Shown here: piece by piece, positions 37,202-44,673 of the stretch | Position numbering within the stretch: position 1 is the stretch's first letter | How the letters are laid out: each line of letters begins with the position of its first letter | Source: a virus | Direction: 5' to 3' (one strand) | DNA length: 64,000 nt | Virus record (IMG/VR): IMGVR_UViG_3300028844_006431 | Location: 1 to 64,000 of that record | Made by a program: the position numbers and the translations under genes | The notes under the pieces: model-generated | What the model saw: the letters and a program-made list of their open reading frames with translations, nothing else | Told to the model about the DNA's origin: nothing | The model's database searches: none

Positions 37202-38664
37202 TACACACTCTCATATTTAACAACATGTGTTGAATTGAATTGTTTTTGTTCTCTTACCATCCAAGTTACATCATAAGAAGTGAAAAAATATTCATTATCT
37301 CCTGAAATTTGATCAGTGTGTTTGACAAAAGTATCCGCATCAGCACCACCCAAAATTGTAGAAAAACTATCTGTCATAAAAGGAAATGGAAAGTTTACAA
37401 GATGAGTAACTTCAGACATTTCTTTACCAACTTTTTCACAGACAGTAAATATAAATTCATGAGGAGCACGATAAGTTGAACTGTATAATTTATGATCGTA
37501 TTCTTTTTTCTTTGTTACATCAGACTGTTCTTGTAGAGTTTCATCTGGTCTAGTTTCATCTACAAAAGCTGCAACTTCCTCTAAAGCATATTTAAATTCA
37601 TCAACAACCGATACATCTGATAACTGAGGTAATGATGCTTTTTGAAGTTTTTTGAGAATAAGTTCAAGTACAGTTGCATCTTCATAGGTTTTTGGACGAA
37701 AGGTCCATCTTAAGATCAATTCTCTTGTAGGACCACCAATACCTTGAAACATGTTTGTGAAGTTTGGTGCTCGAGCAAAACCAGCACCTGCTCTCAATGC
37801 CTGAAAACTTTGATCTTCTGTTTTTTGAATTTGTTGTTCTAACCAAGTCGCCGGTAATTTTCCTAAGTTATCATAAAAACTTGACATACTTTCTCCCATC
37901 ACACGACCTATTTGATTCATCGTTCCTTCAAGCCCCAAGATTTTAGTCAGATTTGCATTCTCTGTTTTCAATGCTTCAGCAACAGAACCTAATTCTTCAG
38001 GACTATAAAGTAAAGAATGATTCTCTTGTAACAAACCATTAGGAACTGGTAAATAAATAATCATGTAAGGATTACGATTCTTTTCTTTTATGTTGATCGC
38101 AAAAGCTTCAATCCTCATGAAAAATTTTTGAAATTCTTCTGGGTTCGCAGGATAACTAAGTATTAAAGTTTGTTTTGGATCTTCAATTATATTCTTTGAA
38201 CCTCTTTTCATGGTGCCAGTTGGGGCAACTGACAATGTTCCAGAATCATTCGAAGTTCCTTGAGGTTGTCCATTAATTGCATCATATGTTTGTGGTCTTG
38301 CTGTTCCTCGAGGATTGACAACTTTATATTCAGTATCTGGACGATCATAGGGCCCTAAACCCTCTGCTGAAAAACCTGAACCACCTTTTAACTTCTGTTC
38401 AGCTTCTTTTATTTCATTGCGTGTGTTTTTTTCTTGAAGATATTTTTTCAAATCTTCTTGAAAAACATCTATTTTTTTTGATTCAATTTGTGGTGGTGCT
38501 TCTTCTGGAAGTTTAACTGTAGGGTTTTTACTAGTATTTGGTTGATCACCAGACCCTGAAAATCGATCCCCAACAGAACTATTATCTGATTCTAATGTAT
38601 TTTTTTTAAATAATTCTTGAATTTGTTGAGCAGTGGTTACTCTTCTAGGACCGTTATAAGCCAT
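37201..38664 (-). CDS. Baseplate tail-tube cap / initiator (gp48 or gp54 type), larger partner
   Basis: A 487-residue protein at the upstream end of the leftward tail operon. The first 150 residues are low-complexity and polar, probably disordered (rich in Lys, Glu, Pro, Asn). NMFQGIGGPTRELILRWTFR with PKTYEDATVLELILKKL then ASLPQL matches the family block seen in T4 gp48 (where an equivalent F.w.l.PRs.eeA..i..ii..lK segment occurs). The C-terminal half has FPFPFMTDSF and YDVTWMVREQKQ strands. Its ATG lies only ten bases from the divergently read gp4 ATG, so the promoters of both must lie inside the opposite gene. Confidence 0.5.
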   Translation of the reverse strand: MAYNGPRRVTTAQQIQELFKKNTLESDNSSVGDRFSGSGDQPNTSKNPTVKLPEEAPPQIESKKIDVFQEDLKKYLQEKNTRNEIKEAEQKLKGGSGFSAEGLGPYDRPDTEYKVVNPRGTARPQTYDAINGQPQGTSNDSGTLSVAPTGTMKRGSKNIIEDPKQTLILSYPANPEEFQKFFMRIEAFAINIKEKNRNPYMIIYLPVPNGLLQENHSLLYSPEELGSVAEALKTENANLTKILGLEGTMNQIGRVMGESMSSFYDNLGKLPATWLEQQIQKTEDQSFQALRAGAGFARAPNFTNMFQGIGGPTRELILRWTFRPKTYEDATVLELILKKLQKASLPQLSDVSVVDEFKYALEEVAAFVDETRPDETLQEQSDVTKKKEYDHKLYSSTYRAPHEFIFTVCEKVGKEMSEVTHLVNFPFPFMTDSFSTILGGADADTFVKHTDQISGDNEYFFTSYDVTWMVREQKQFNSTHVVKYESV

Positions 38665-38674
38665 ATATAAAACT

Positions 38675-39109
38675 ATGAGAAAAACTAAATTTCGTCAGGG
38701 AAAGTTCTTCCCTAAAAATGTTGAGAGGTACAAAGGAAACTCGACTGCAGTTATTTATCGTAGCAGTTGGGAGAAACGAGTGATGCACTTTTTTGACACT
38801 TCATCCAATGTTCAATGGTGGAACAGTGAAGGTCTAATTGTTCCCTATTTGAATCCGATTGACAAGAAAGTCCACAGTTATTTTCCTGATTTTGTCTACA
38901 TGAGCAAATCAGGACAAGCCTACATGATTGAAATCAAACCATATCGTGAAACTCTTCCACCTTCGAAACGCCTGAGAAATCATAAAGCTGCCGTGATTAC
39001 CTATATTATCAATCAGTCAAAATGGAAGCAAGCTCAAGAGTTTTGTAAGAAGCAAGGCTGGCAGTTTGTTGTCTGGACGGAGAATGAACTCAAGAAGATG
39101 GGAATTTAG
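38675..39109 (+). CDS. gp4: Head completion nuclease gp4 (TnsA-like)
   Basis: A 144-residue protein very close in size and pattern to T4 gp4. The order YRSSWEKRVM, WWNSEGLIVPYL, HSYFPDFVY, YMIEIKPY matches the TnsA-type restriction fold of gp4: E(33-ish), then D in the FPDF motif and EIK forming the metal site. Known: gp4 (with gp2/gp50) completes heads after DNA packaging and has a nuclease-like fold. It starts ten bases from the divergent tail operon. No ribosome site is obvious. Confidence 0.88.
   Translation: MRKTKFRQGKFFPKNVERYKGNSTAVIYRSSWEKRVMHFFDTSSNVQWWNSEGLIVPYLNPIDKKVHSYFPDFVYMSKSGQAYMIEIKPYRETLPPSKRLRNHKAAVITYIINQSKWKQAQEFCKKQGWQFVVWTENELKKMGI
38752..38759 (-). promoter_or_regulatory. 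Possible late promoter box (GATAAATA) for the baseplate operon
   Basis: A minus-strand GATAAATA lies about 88 bases before the first gene of the leftward tail block (ATG at 38664). It is inside gp4 because the two divergent genes leave no intergenic room. Same octamer as near 3763, gp25 and 47202. Chance occurrence cannot be excluded. Confidence 0.3.
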
Positions 39110-39145
39110 TGAAGAAACGTTTTTAATATATTAACAATTTTCCAC

Positions 39146-39174
39146 TTGACAACGTAACTACGTTGTGTTACAAT
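39146..39174 (+). promoter_or_regulatory. Consensus sigma70-type promoter with palindromic operator
   Basis: TTGACA (39146-39151) and TACAAT (39169-39174) are 17 bases apart, near-perfect host-type -35/-10 elements. Overlapping the -35 and spacer is a perfect eight-base inverted repeat with two-base centre, ACAACGTA-AC-TACGTTGT (39149-39166), placed as a repressor operator would be. It precedes the helicase gene at 39217. Confidence 0.85.
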
Positions 39175-39216
39175 GCAATCTGACGTGTTCTTTCCCATCA
39201 ACCACGCAGGAGTGAA

Positions 39217-41082
39217 ATGAAAATATATCATATTGATAACTACCTTTCTGAACTGGACTCAAATCTCTTCTTTCGTCATAAAAAATATACTTCTCTGATT
39301 AACTCACCCACTGGCACTGGCAAGACAGAAACAATCTTTGACCGAGCAAGAACTCAAGAGAAAGTGATTGTTGCTTTTCCTTACACTTCTCAGGTCATTC
39401 AACAGGCAAAGAAGAACCCTGGCTTTCAGTGCTTGTATGATGATGCTCAATACTCAACTGAGAAGACTCAGAGAATTATTTGTACCTATGACAAGCTTGT
39501 CACCTTAATTAATCATGACGTCAATCTGAATGAATATGAACTTCATCTAGATGAATGCCACAATCTCTATGTTGCTGCTGACTATCGAGATCGAGTCATG
39601 TACTATATTGCGTCCTCCATACGCCAGAGGGCTTACCAGCAGGTCTTTTGTTACTCTAGCACATATGACTCGAAGTATCTCAGTAACTATCTGGTGATAG
39701 ACCAGCACTTTCGTATTCAGAAGAATCTTCCTGTTCGGGATGATGTTACTTGTGTTCACCTTAACAATCAGAAAATCACGCTCAATGAATCACTCTATGA
39801 CTATATTCAGAAAAATGTCTCAGTCGATGAAAAAATTCTCATCTATCGCAATAACAAAAGTGAAAACACCGCCTTGGCTGATCTTCTGGAAGATGCGGGT
39901 ATATCGACAACGCTTGTGGATAGTGATTGCAAAAATGAGCAGGAGACAATTGAGCTTCTGGAGAACGAAATGCTTTCAAAGCAAACAAAGGTCCTCATTA
40001 CCACATCAATGTTGACAGAAGGAATCAATCTGCTGAACAATAACATCACTCAGATTCATTACATTGATAAGAGTAAGAGTGCTGCTACCATTCGTCAATT
40101 CGCAAGTCGGGCGAGGAACTCTACTCATAAAACTTTCGTCTGGTACAAGAAGGATGAGACACTTCATGTGAAGAAGGATATCTTTGAAGAGTGGATTGAT
40201 TTCATTGAAACATCTGGTCGGTTGGAGAAAAACTACAACAGTCTTGTAGCTGACACGCCAGATCATCTGAAACATAAACATATCAATCACTTGCTTCGTG
40301 GTTCTTCCATGTATGACCGAACCTGGAGACAGAAAGGTTTTCGTAATGTCAGTGGTGAGATCAAGATTGATTACACCAGAATTGCGAATTATTTTTACGA
40401 GTTAGATGTGACTAATCAAAGTCACAACTCATATATTCTGGGTGAAGAACTGGAGAAGTATGATTTTGATGTGTATTATATCAATTACGATACATCTAAT
40501 ATTGATCAATCTGATATTGATTCCTCAAAAGAAAAGTCCAGAACTGTTCGTGCGATTCGTAAAGCGGAACGTCTTGAAATTCTTGAGGGTTATCGAGATG
40601 ACCAGATTGATGTGAGAAAGCGATTGAATGTTTTGCTGAGAAAAAAAGGCAAGACAGCCAATGAAAATCGTGAAATCAAGATTGCGAAAGAATGGATTGC
40701 ACTGAAGAAGAGTAATGTGGCGGAAGATGATATCATTCAAATCATTCGTAAAAATAACACAAACAAAGCCAAGTTTCGTTTGTCATTAAAAGAACAGCAG
40801 AAGAATGATCTACTCTACAGTGAACTTTCATCACTCATTCATTTGAATCAAAGATATGATGTAACTGAGAGAAGTAATCTACTTGTAATTGCTGAGAAAA
40901 ACATTCGAGACAAACATTCAATTGAACTAAATATAAGGAAAACAAAAAACAATGAGATTCATGGTAAGATTAGTAAAGGTATTTTTAATACCTTGTTTAA
41001 TACAGAGTCTCATGTCTACAGCGGCAAGCATTCAATCTCAGTCACAAACTTTGATCCGCTGTTCTTTAAAACTACTAACTGA
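39217..41082 (+). CDS. Superfamily 2 helicase
   Basis: A 621-residue helicase. Motif I is SPTGTGKTE (K36, T37), motif II is DECH (112-115), a YSST motif III near residue 147, a TSMLTEGINL motif V near 265, and motif VI QFASRARN (Q294, R298, R300). The C-terminal 250 residues are charged, with no recognised domain, and may target the protein to its substrate. Known: such SF2 proteins act on DNA or RNA with ATP. The role here (replication origin, repair or counter-defence) is not visible. It has its own sigma70-type promoter with operator (39146-39174) and a good AGGAG site (39208-39212). Its GC looks somewhat higher than that of its neighbours. Bounded by gp4 and the DUF5872 gene. Confidence 0.82.
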   Translation: MKIYHIDNYLSELDSNLFFRHKKYTSLINSPTGTGKTETIFDRARTQEKVIVAFPYTSQVIQQAKKNPGFQCLYDDAQYSTEKTQRIICTYDKLVTLINHDVNLNEYELHLDECHNLYVAADYRDRVMYYIASSIRQRAYQQVFCYSSTYDSKYLSNYLVIDQHFRIQKNLPVRDDVTCVHLNNQKITLNESLYDYIQKNVSVDEKILIYRNNKSENTALADLLEDAGISTTLVDSDCKNEQETIELLENEMLSKQTKVLITTSMLTEGINLLNNNITQIHYIDKSKSAATIRQFASRARNSTHKTFVWYKKDETLHVKKDIFEEWIDFIETSGRLEKNYNSLVADTPDHLKHKHINHLLRGSSMYDRTWRQKGFRNVSGEIKIDYTRIANYFYELDVTNQSHNSYILGEELEKYDFDVYYINYDTSNIDQSDIDSSKEKSRTVRAIRKAERLEILEGYRDDQIDVRKRLNVLLRKKGKTANENREIKIAKEWIALKKSNVAEDDIIQIIRKNNTNKAKFRLSLKEQQKNDLLYSELSSLIHLNQRYDVTERSNLLVIAEKNIRDKHSIELNIRKTKNNEIHGKISKGIFNTLFNTESHVYSGKHSISVTNFDPLFFKTTN

Positions 41083-41092
41083 ACAATGAAAG

Positions 41093-41626
41093 ATGACTTT
41101 AGAAGAAGCATTTGAATATCATCACGAAGAAAATTTACCTTACTGTTTCAATCTTTTTCAACCTTACAGTAAAAAATTCTACGAGTTTTTTGCTGAAGCA
41201 AAAGAAAGGAAATTCACACATGAAGATGATCGAGAACTTTTTGAAGAAACAGATTTAGGTGAATTCGATACCTTTGAAGGTGCCTGGGTGCCTCTTGACT
41301 TACCTATTCTTTGTGAATCAAAGTCAGAGTATCAAGGTAAGAAAGTTGAACTGAACAAGCCAAAGCGAGGTGGTGACAAGAAATTCTATGTCTACACTCG
41401 CAATCCGCAAACAGGGAAGGTTATCAAAGTTTCTTTTGGCGCTGAAGGTGGTGGTGGAAGTTTGAAAGTTAAGTTTAATGACCCAAAGGCAAGAAAAAAC
41501 TTTGCTAGCCGTCATGATTGTGCGAATAAGAAAGATAAAACCAAGGCATCCTTTTGGAGTTGCAGGTTGCCTCGGTACGCTGCAAAACTTGGTATGAGTG
41601 TGAACAATCCAGGAGGCTATTGGTAA
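41093..41626 (+). CDS. DUF5872-like phage protein
   Basis: A 177-residue protein. The C-terminal half is the recognisable part: KKFYVYTRNPQTGKVIKVSF, then GAEGGGGSLKVKFNDPKARK, FASRHDCANKKDKTKASFWS and CRLPRYAAKLGM, with the two Cys about 20 residues apart. This matches a conserved protein found in marine T4-like phages (DUF5872); its function is unknown. The N-terminus is acidic and unlike the C-terminal domain. LCE and LFE tripeptides near residues 45-75 could be prohead-protease sites. The last bases overlap the next gene. Confidence 0.72.
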   Translation: MTLEEAFEYHHEENLPYCFNLFQPYSKKFYEFFAEAKERKFTHEDDRELFEETDLGEFDTFEGAWVPLDLPILCESKSEYQGKKVELNKPKRGGDKKFYVYTRNPQTGKVIKVSFGAEGGGGSLKVKFNDPKARKNFASRHDCANKKDKTKASFWSCRLPRYAAKLGMSVNNPGGYW

Positions 41627-41886
41627 ATGAACACTTTGTTCAGAATGGAAACATTCGAACAATTGAAAATGATCCAAGCCATTTCATTTGGCATCAAGAT
41701 GAATTTGACCGCATCATCTCTTTAATTTCAGGCGACAAATGGTTTCTACAAATGGAACATCAGTTGCCTGAAAAAATAGAGAAAAACAAAAACATGTATA
41801 TACAAAAAGAAGTCTGGCATCGTGTGTTCTGTACAAATACGAATGCTGAGAATCATCTAATCATTTCAATACAAGACATTCAATGA
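41620..41886 (+). CDS. Cupin-like small protein with TTG start
   Basis: An 88-residue frame. The segment SHFIWHQDEFDRIISLISGD then KWFLQMEHQLPEKIEKN and QKEVWHRVF follows a cupin-like beta pattern with conserved His (WHQDEFDR and WHRV). A similar partner often lies beside DUF5872 in marine phages. The start is chosen as TTG at 41620, three bases after AGGAGG (41611-41616). The nearby ATG at 41627 is out of frame and reads only 32 codons, and there is no in-frame ATG. The stop overlaps the next ATG (ATGA). Confidence 0.5.
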   Translation: MVNEHFVQNGNIRTIENDPSHFIWHQDEFDRIISLISGDKWFLQMEHQLPEKIEKNKNMYIQKEVWHRVFCTNTNAENHLIISIQDIQ

Positions 41887-42962
41887 AATCTTTTAAAGAA
41901 TTACACGAAGAATATCTCGAGGAAAAAAAATATCCTAAACTGAAACAACGCAAAGATGTTAGTTCAAAAACTAAAAGCGGTAAAGATAAGTCAACACCTG
42001 AAAAAAATTATCATGGTTTGAGCAAAGGTACCGCACAGGAAAGAGAGGATCATTGGAAGAAGCAGAGAGAAAAACATCATAGTGACTCTTCAGCTTACAC
42101 ACCCGCACCTGGTGATAAAAACGCCAAGACAAAGCCTTCCAAATATACAAAGGCCTATCATAAAAAATATGGTGACCCTTCAAAGGAAAAGAAGAAGGTC
42201 AGCGAAGATGTTGAAGGAGTGAACATACCATCCGAAACTTCAAAAGAAATTGAAAGACTTTCTAAATCATATAATGTAGAAGTATCTGAAATTGTAAAGC
42301 TTTATCGTAAACTTTACGAAAGATATCGAATTATGATGAGAACTGGTAACAACGCAAGTGTTCCGAATGAAAAAGAAGCAAAGATTCTACAGGGTTCAAC
42401 AATGTCGGCTATGAAGAAAGCTTTAGAGAAAAAAGATGATGATGTAAATTCTGAAATAAAAAGAAGAAGAATGGGTGGTCAAGAACGACCTGTTCGAGAA
42501 CCTCAGGATGACCGTTTCGCTGAAATGAAAAGACGTTCACAAATGGAGTCAACTGAAAGTTCAATTAAAGAACGTGTTTTAAATGAATATTATGAAACTG
42601 TTTTTGAGGTAAATCCTGTTGAATTATATGGTGAATATTTGGAAGAAGGAAAAGCCGATACAGGATTAGCCGCTAAAGCCAAAAAAAGTGGCATATCTTT
42701 AAGTACGTTAAGAACTGTATATAATCGAGGGATGGCAGCATGGCGTGGTTCACATCGACCTGGAACTACACCTCAACAATCGGCGAATGCTAGGGTAAAT
42801 TCCTATATTGCAAAAGGTAAAACTTGGCACACTGCCGATGCAGACTTACATGGCGGAAAAAAGAAAGATAATAAAACCAAGAAAAAGGGATCATCCACAA
42901 AACAATCAACTAAACCACGTACTAAAACCGGAAGAGGTGGAAGGACTAAATTACATCCATGA
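41883..42962 (+). CDS. DUF5824-like protein with capsid-targeting-type leader
   Basis: A 359-residue, strongly basic protein. The C-terminal domain (about 261-321) has the DUF5824 pattern KKSGISLSTLRTVYNRGMAA and HRPGTTPQQSANARVNSYIA. The N-terminus, MKSFKELHEEYLEE, resembles the T4 internal-protein capsid-targeting leader (MKTYQEFIAE), and L12-E13-E14 fits the prohead protease gp21 rule (L/I)-x-E. A second site, L253-E254-E255 before Gly256, sits exactly before the DUF5824 domain, so cleavage would free that domain. Inferred: a core or cargo protein of the head. It overlaps the HNH gene (ATGA). Its highly charged middle could contact DNA. Confidence 0.65.
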   Translation: MKSFKELHEEYLEEKKYPKLKQRKDVSSKTKSGKDKSTPEKNYHGLSKGTAQEREDHWKKQREKHHSDSSAYTPAPGDKNAKTKPSKYTKAYHKKYGDPSKEKKKVSEDVEGVNIPSETSKEIERLSKSYNVEVSEIVKLYRKLYERYRIMMRTGNNASVPNEKEAKILQGSTMSAMKKALEKKDDDVNSEIKRRRMGGQERPVREPQDDRFAEMKRRSQMESTESSIKERVLNEYYETVFEVNPVELYGEYLEEGKADTGLAAKAKKSGISLSTLRTVYNRGMAAWRGSHRPGTTPQQSANARVNSYIAKGKTWHTADADLHGGKKKDNKTKKKGSSTKQSTKPRTKTGRGGRTKLHP

Positions 42963-43465
42963 AAACAAAATGTTGTGTGCCAACTGTAATACACCATATA
43001 AAACCACGTTATATTGGTGGTACAGATGAGCCTGAAAATTTGATAGAACTAACATACAAAGAACATGCCACAGCACATTTTTTATTGTGGCTACAATACC
43101 ATGATGAAAGAGATTGGTTAGCATGGCGAGGCTGCGAAGGACTTATCGGTAAAGAACAAATACATAAAGAGATATGTTCAATCGCTGGTAAGAAAAGTTA
43201 CGCTGAAGGAAAAGGAATACACGATAAGACAAAAAAATCTGAATGGGCTAGAATGGGCGCAGCCGCAGCATATGCAAAACACAAAGAAAAGATAGATGCC
43301 CAGCTGAGAGAGAATGCCCGTAGAGGAGCAGAACTTGGACTTGGTGGGCATGAAGCAGGTAAATGGATTTGGATAACTAACGGACAAGAGAGTAAGAAAG
43401 TTTTGAAAGCAGAACAACTACCAGACGGATGGCGCAGAGGTCGTCATAGTCGAAAGGCAGCATGA
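42959..43465 (+). CDS. HNH homing-type endonuclease
   Basis: A 168-residue protein. Near the N-terminus the HNH core is IHHIKPRYIGGTDEPENLIE followed by LTYKEHATAHFLL: H12-H13, N27, H36 and H40. The rest carries a basic helical spacer and a C-terminal WITNG...PDGWRRGR repeat-like block. This is the pattern of free-standing phage HNH homing endonucleases. It sits between two genes with capsid-targeting-like leaders and overlaps each by four bases, so it is embedded in that cassette. It may have invaded it, or it may be part of it. Confidence 0.8.
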   Translation: MKTKCCVPTVIHHIKPRYIGGTDEPENLIELTYKEHATAHFLLWLQYHDERDWLAWRGCEGLIGKEQIHKEICSIAGKKSYAEGKGIHDKTKKSEWARMGAAAAYAKHKEKIDAQLRENARRGAELGLGGHEAGKWIWITNGQESKKVLKAEQLPDGWRRGRHSRKAA

Positions 43466-44673
43466 AAGCATTTAAACAATTCGTTATTGAAGAACAACTT
43501 TTAACTGAAGGTGGTAATTCACCTTTTATTAATCGTGAAACAGGACAAGTTCTAGGTCGTGCTGAACGTATGAACATGGCATCTGTAAATCGTAAACAGA
43601 TTCAGGAGAAGTTGCTGACCATGCTTCAGGAACTTAACGTTAAATTCGGTAAAATGTTTGGCAAACCCTTATGGCCGTCTTGGTCAATTGTTGCGTCTGG
43701 TGAAGCTTTTAACGGTTCCAGTGAGCAATTTTTTGACAGCTCGATCTCTGATGCGGACTTCAAGAAATATAAGAAAACTGTTGGTGATATGGACCTGACA
43801 ATCCCTCATGGTAATCTTGGACCTTTGTTTGACTTACTTGCTACTCTCGAAAATAAAAAGCTTGCTGGAGGAACTTTTATCTACAAGGGACAGAATAAAA
43901 AGAAACAGCAGGGACATCAAATCAATTCAATCTTTCAATTACAAAATCCAAAACTCAATCTTCAAATTGATTTTGAAGGTGTGAACTACGAGAAAGATAA
44001 ACCAGACGCCTTTGGTAAGTTTTCACATAGTTCAAACTGGGAAGATATGAAAGCAGGTCTGAAAGGTCTGGGTCATAAACTTTTACTGATGAACATGGCA
44101 AGAGCCTTATCCGCAATGCATAATGTAGTTGTGCTGACACCTTCCTCAACTGCTGAAAACCCTAAAGTTTCGGAAGCAGAAACAGAAAAGTTTCCCACGA
44201 ACTTAGCATTCTCTGTTGATAGTGGCGCTCGTTTTAAATACGAGCCAGTGATGAAAGGTGAAACGCAATTAGAGATCAATGGTAAAAAGGCTTACAAGAA
44301 ACTTCCGACAAAGAATAGTAAATACACAACAAATCTAAAAGAAATTTTTTATATGATGTTTTCAAAGAAACCATCAGAAACGGATCTGATTAAGTTTCGA
44401 AGTTTTGTAGGTATTCTTTCATTGCTCAAAGAAAAGAAAATAAAAAAACAAGTAATTATAGACATCTTTGAAAACCTTCTTACAAAAAGTATGTTCTGTA
44501 AACATTGTCAGGGAACAGAAGTAAATAATCCAGATGGTGATCGAAATACAAAAATGATCATTGTCAATAAAATGGTATCAGAATTTTCGTATCTCAAGCC
44601 GATTCTGGACAAAGCTCAACCGATGATTGAAAAGTATTATCAAAACTATAAAGAAGTAAAGGTAGATTCATGA
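43462..44673 (+). CDS. Predicted nucleotidyltransferase with capsid-targeting-type leader
   Basis: A 403-residue protein. The nucleotidyltransferase fold is suggested by IVASGEAFNGSSEQFF (residues 76-91) followed at 108 by GDMDL with D109 and D111, the GS...DxD signature of the polymerase-beta-like superfamily. The rest is Lys-rich with a FCKHCQG Cys pair (about residue 350). The N-terminus, MKAFKQFVIEEQLLTEGG, has a T4-like leader with L14-T15-E16 then Gly17, a textbook gp21-type cleavage site. Its substrate is unknown. It shares its start with the HNH stop and its stop with the ligase start, so the cassette is translated as a unit. Confidence 0.62.
   Translation: MKAFKQFVIEEQLLTEGGNSPFINRETGQVLGRAERMNMASVNRKQIQEKLLTMLQELNVKFGKMFGKPLWPSWSIVASGEAFNGSSEQFFDSSISDADFKKYKKTVGDMDLTIPHGNLGPLFDLLATLENKKLAGGTFIYKGQNKKKQQGHQINSIFQLQNPKLNLQIDFEGVNYEKDKPDAFGKFSHSSNWEDMKAGLKGLGHKLLLMNMARALSAMHNVVVLTPSSTAENPKVSEAETEKFPTNLAFSVDSGARFKYEPVMKGETQLEINGKKAYKKLPTKNSKYTTNLKEIFYMMFSKKPSETDLIKFRSFVGILSLLKEKKIKKQVIIDIFENLLTKSMFCKHCQGTEVNNPDGDRNTKMIIVNKMVSEFSYLKPILDKAQPMIEKYYQNYKEVKVDS

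Noticed and set aside
39217-41082. Restriction or Cas3-type helicase
   Set aside because: The helicase motifs are generic, with no HD nuclease domain or adjacent Cas or restriction genes.
41627-41725. 32-codon ORF starting with ATG right after the DUF5872 stop
   Set aside because: It has no domain and overlaps the better-supported cupin-like frame, which shows the cupin-type His pattern.
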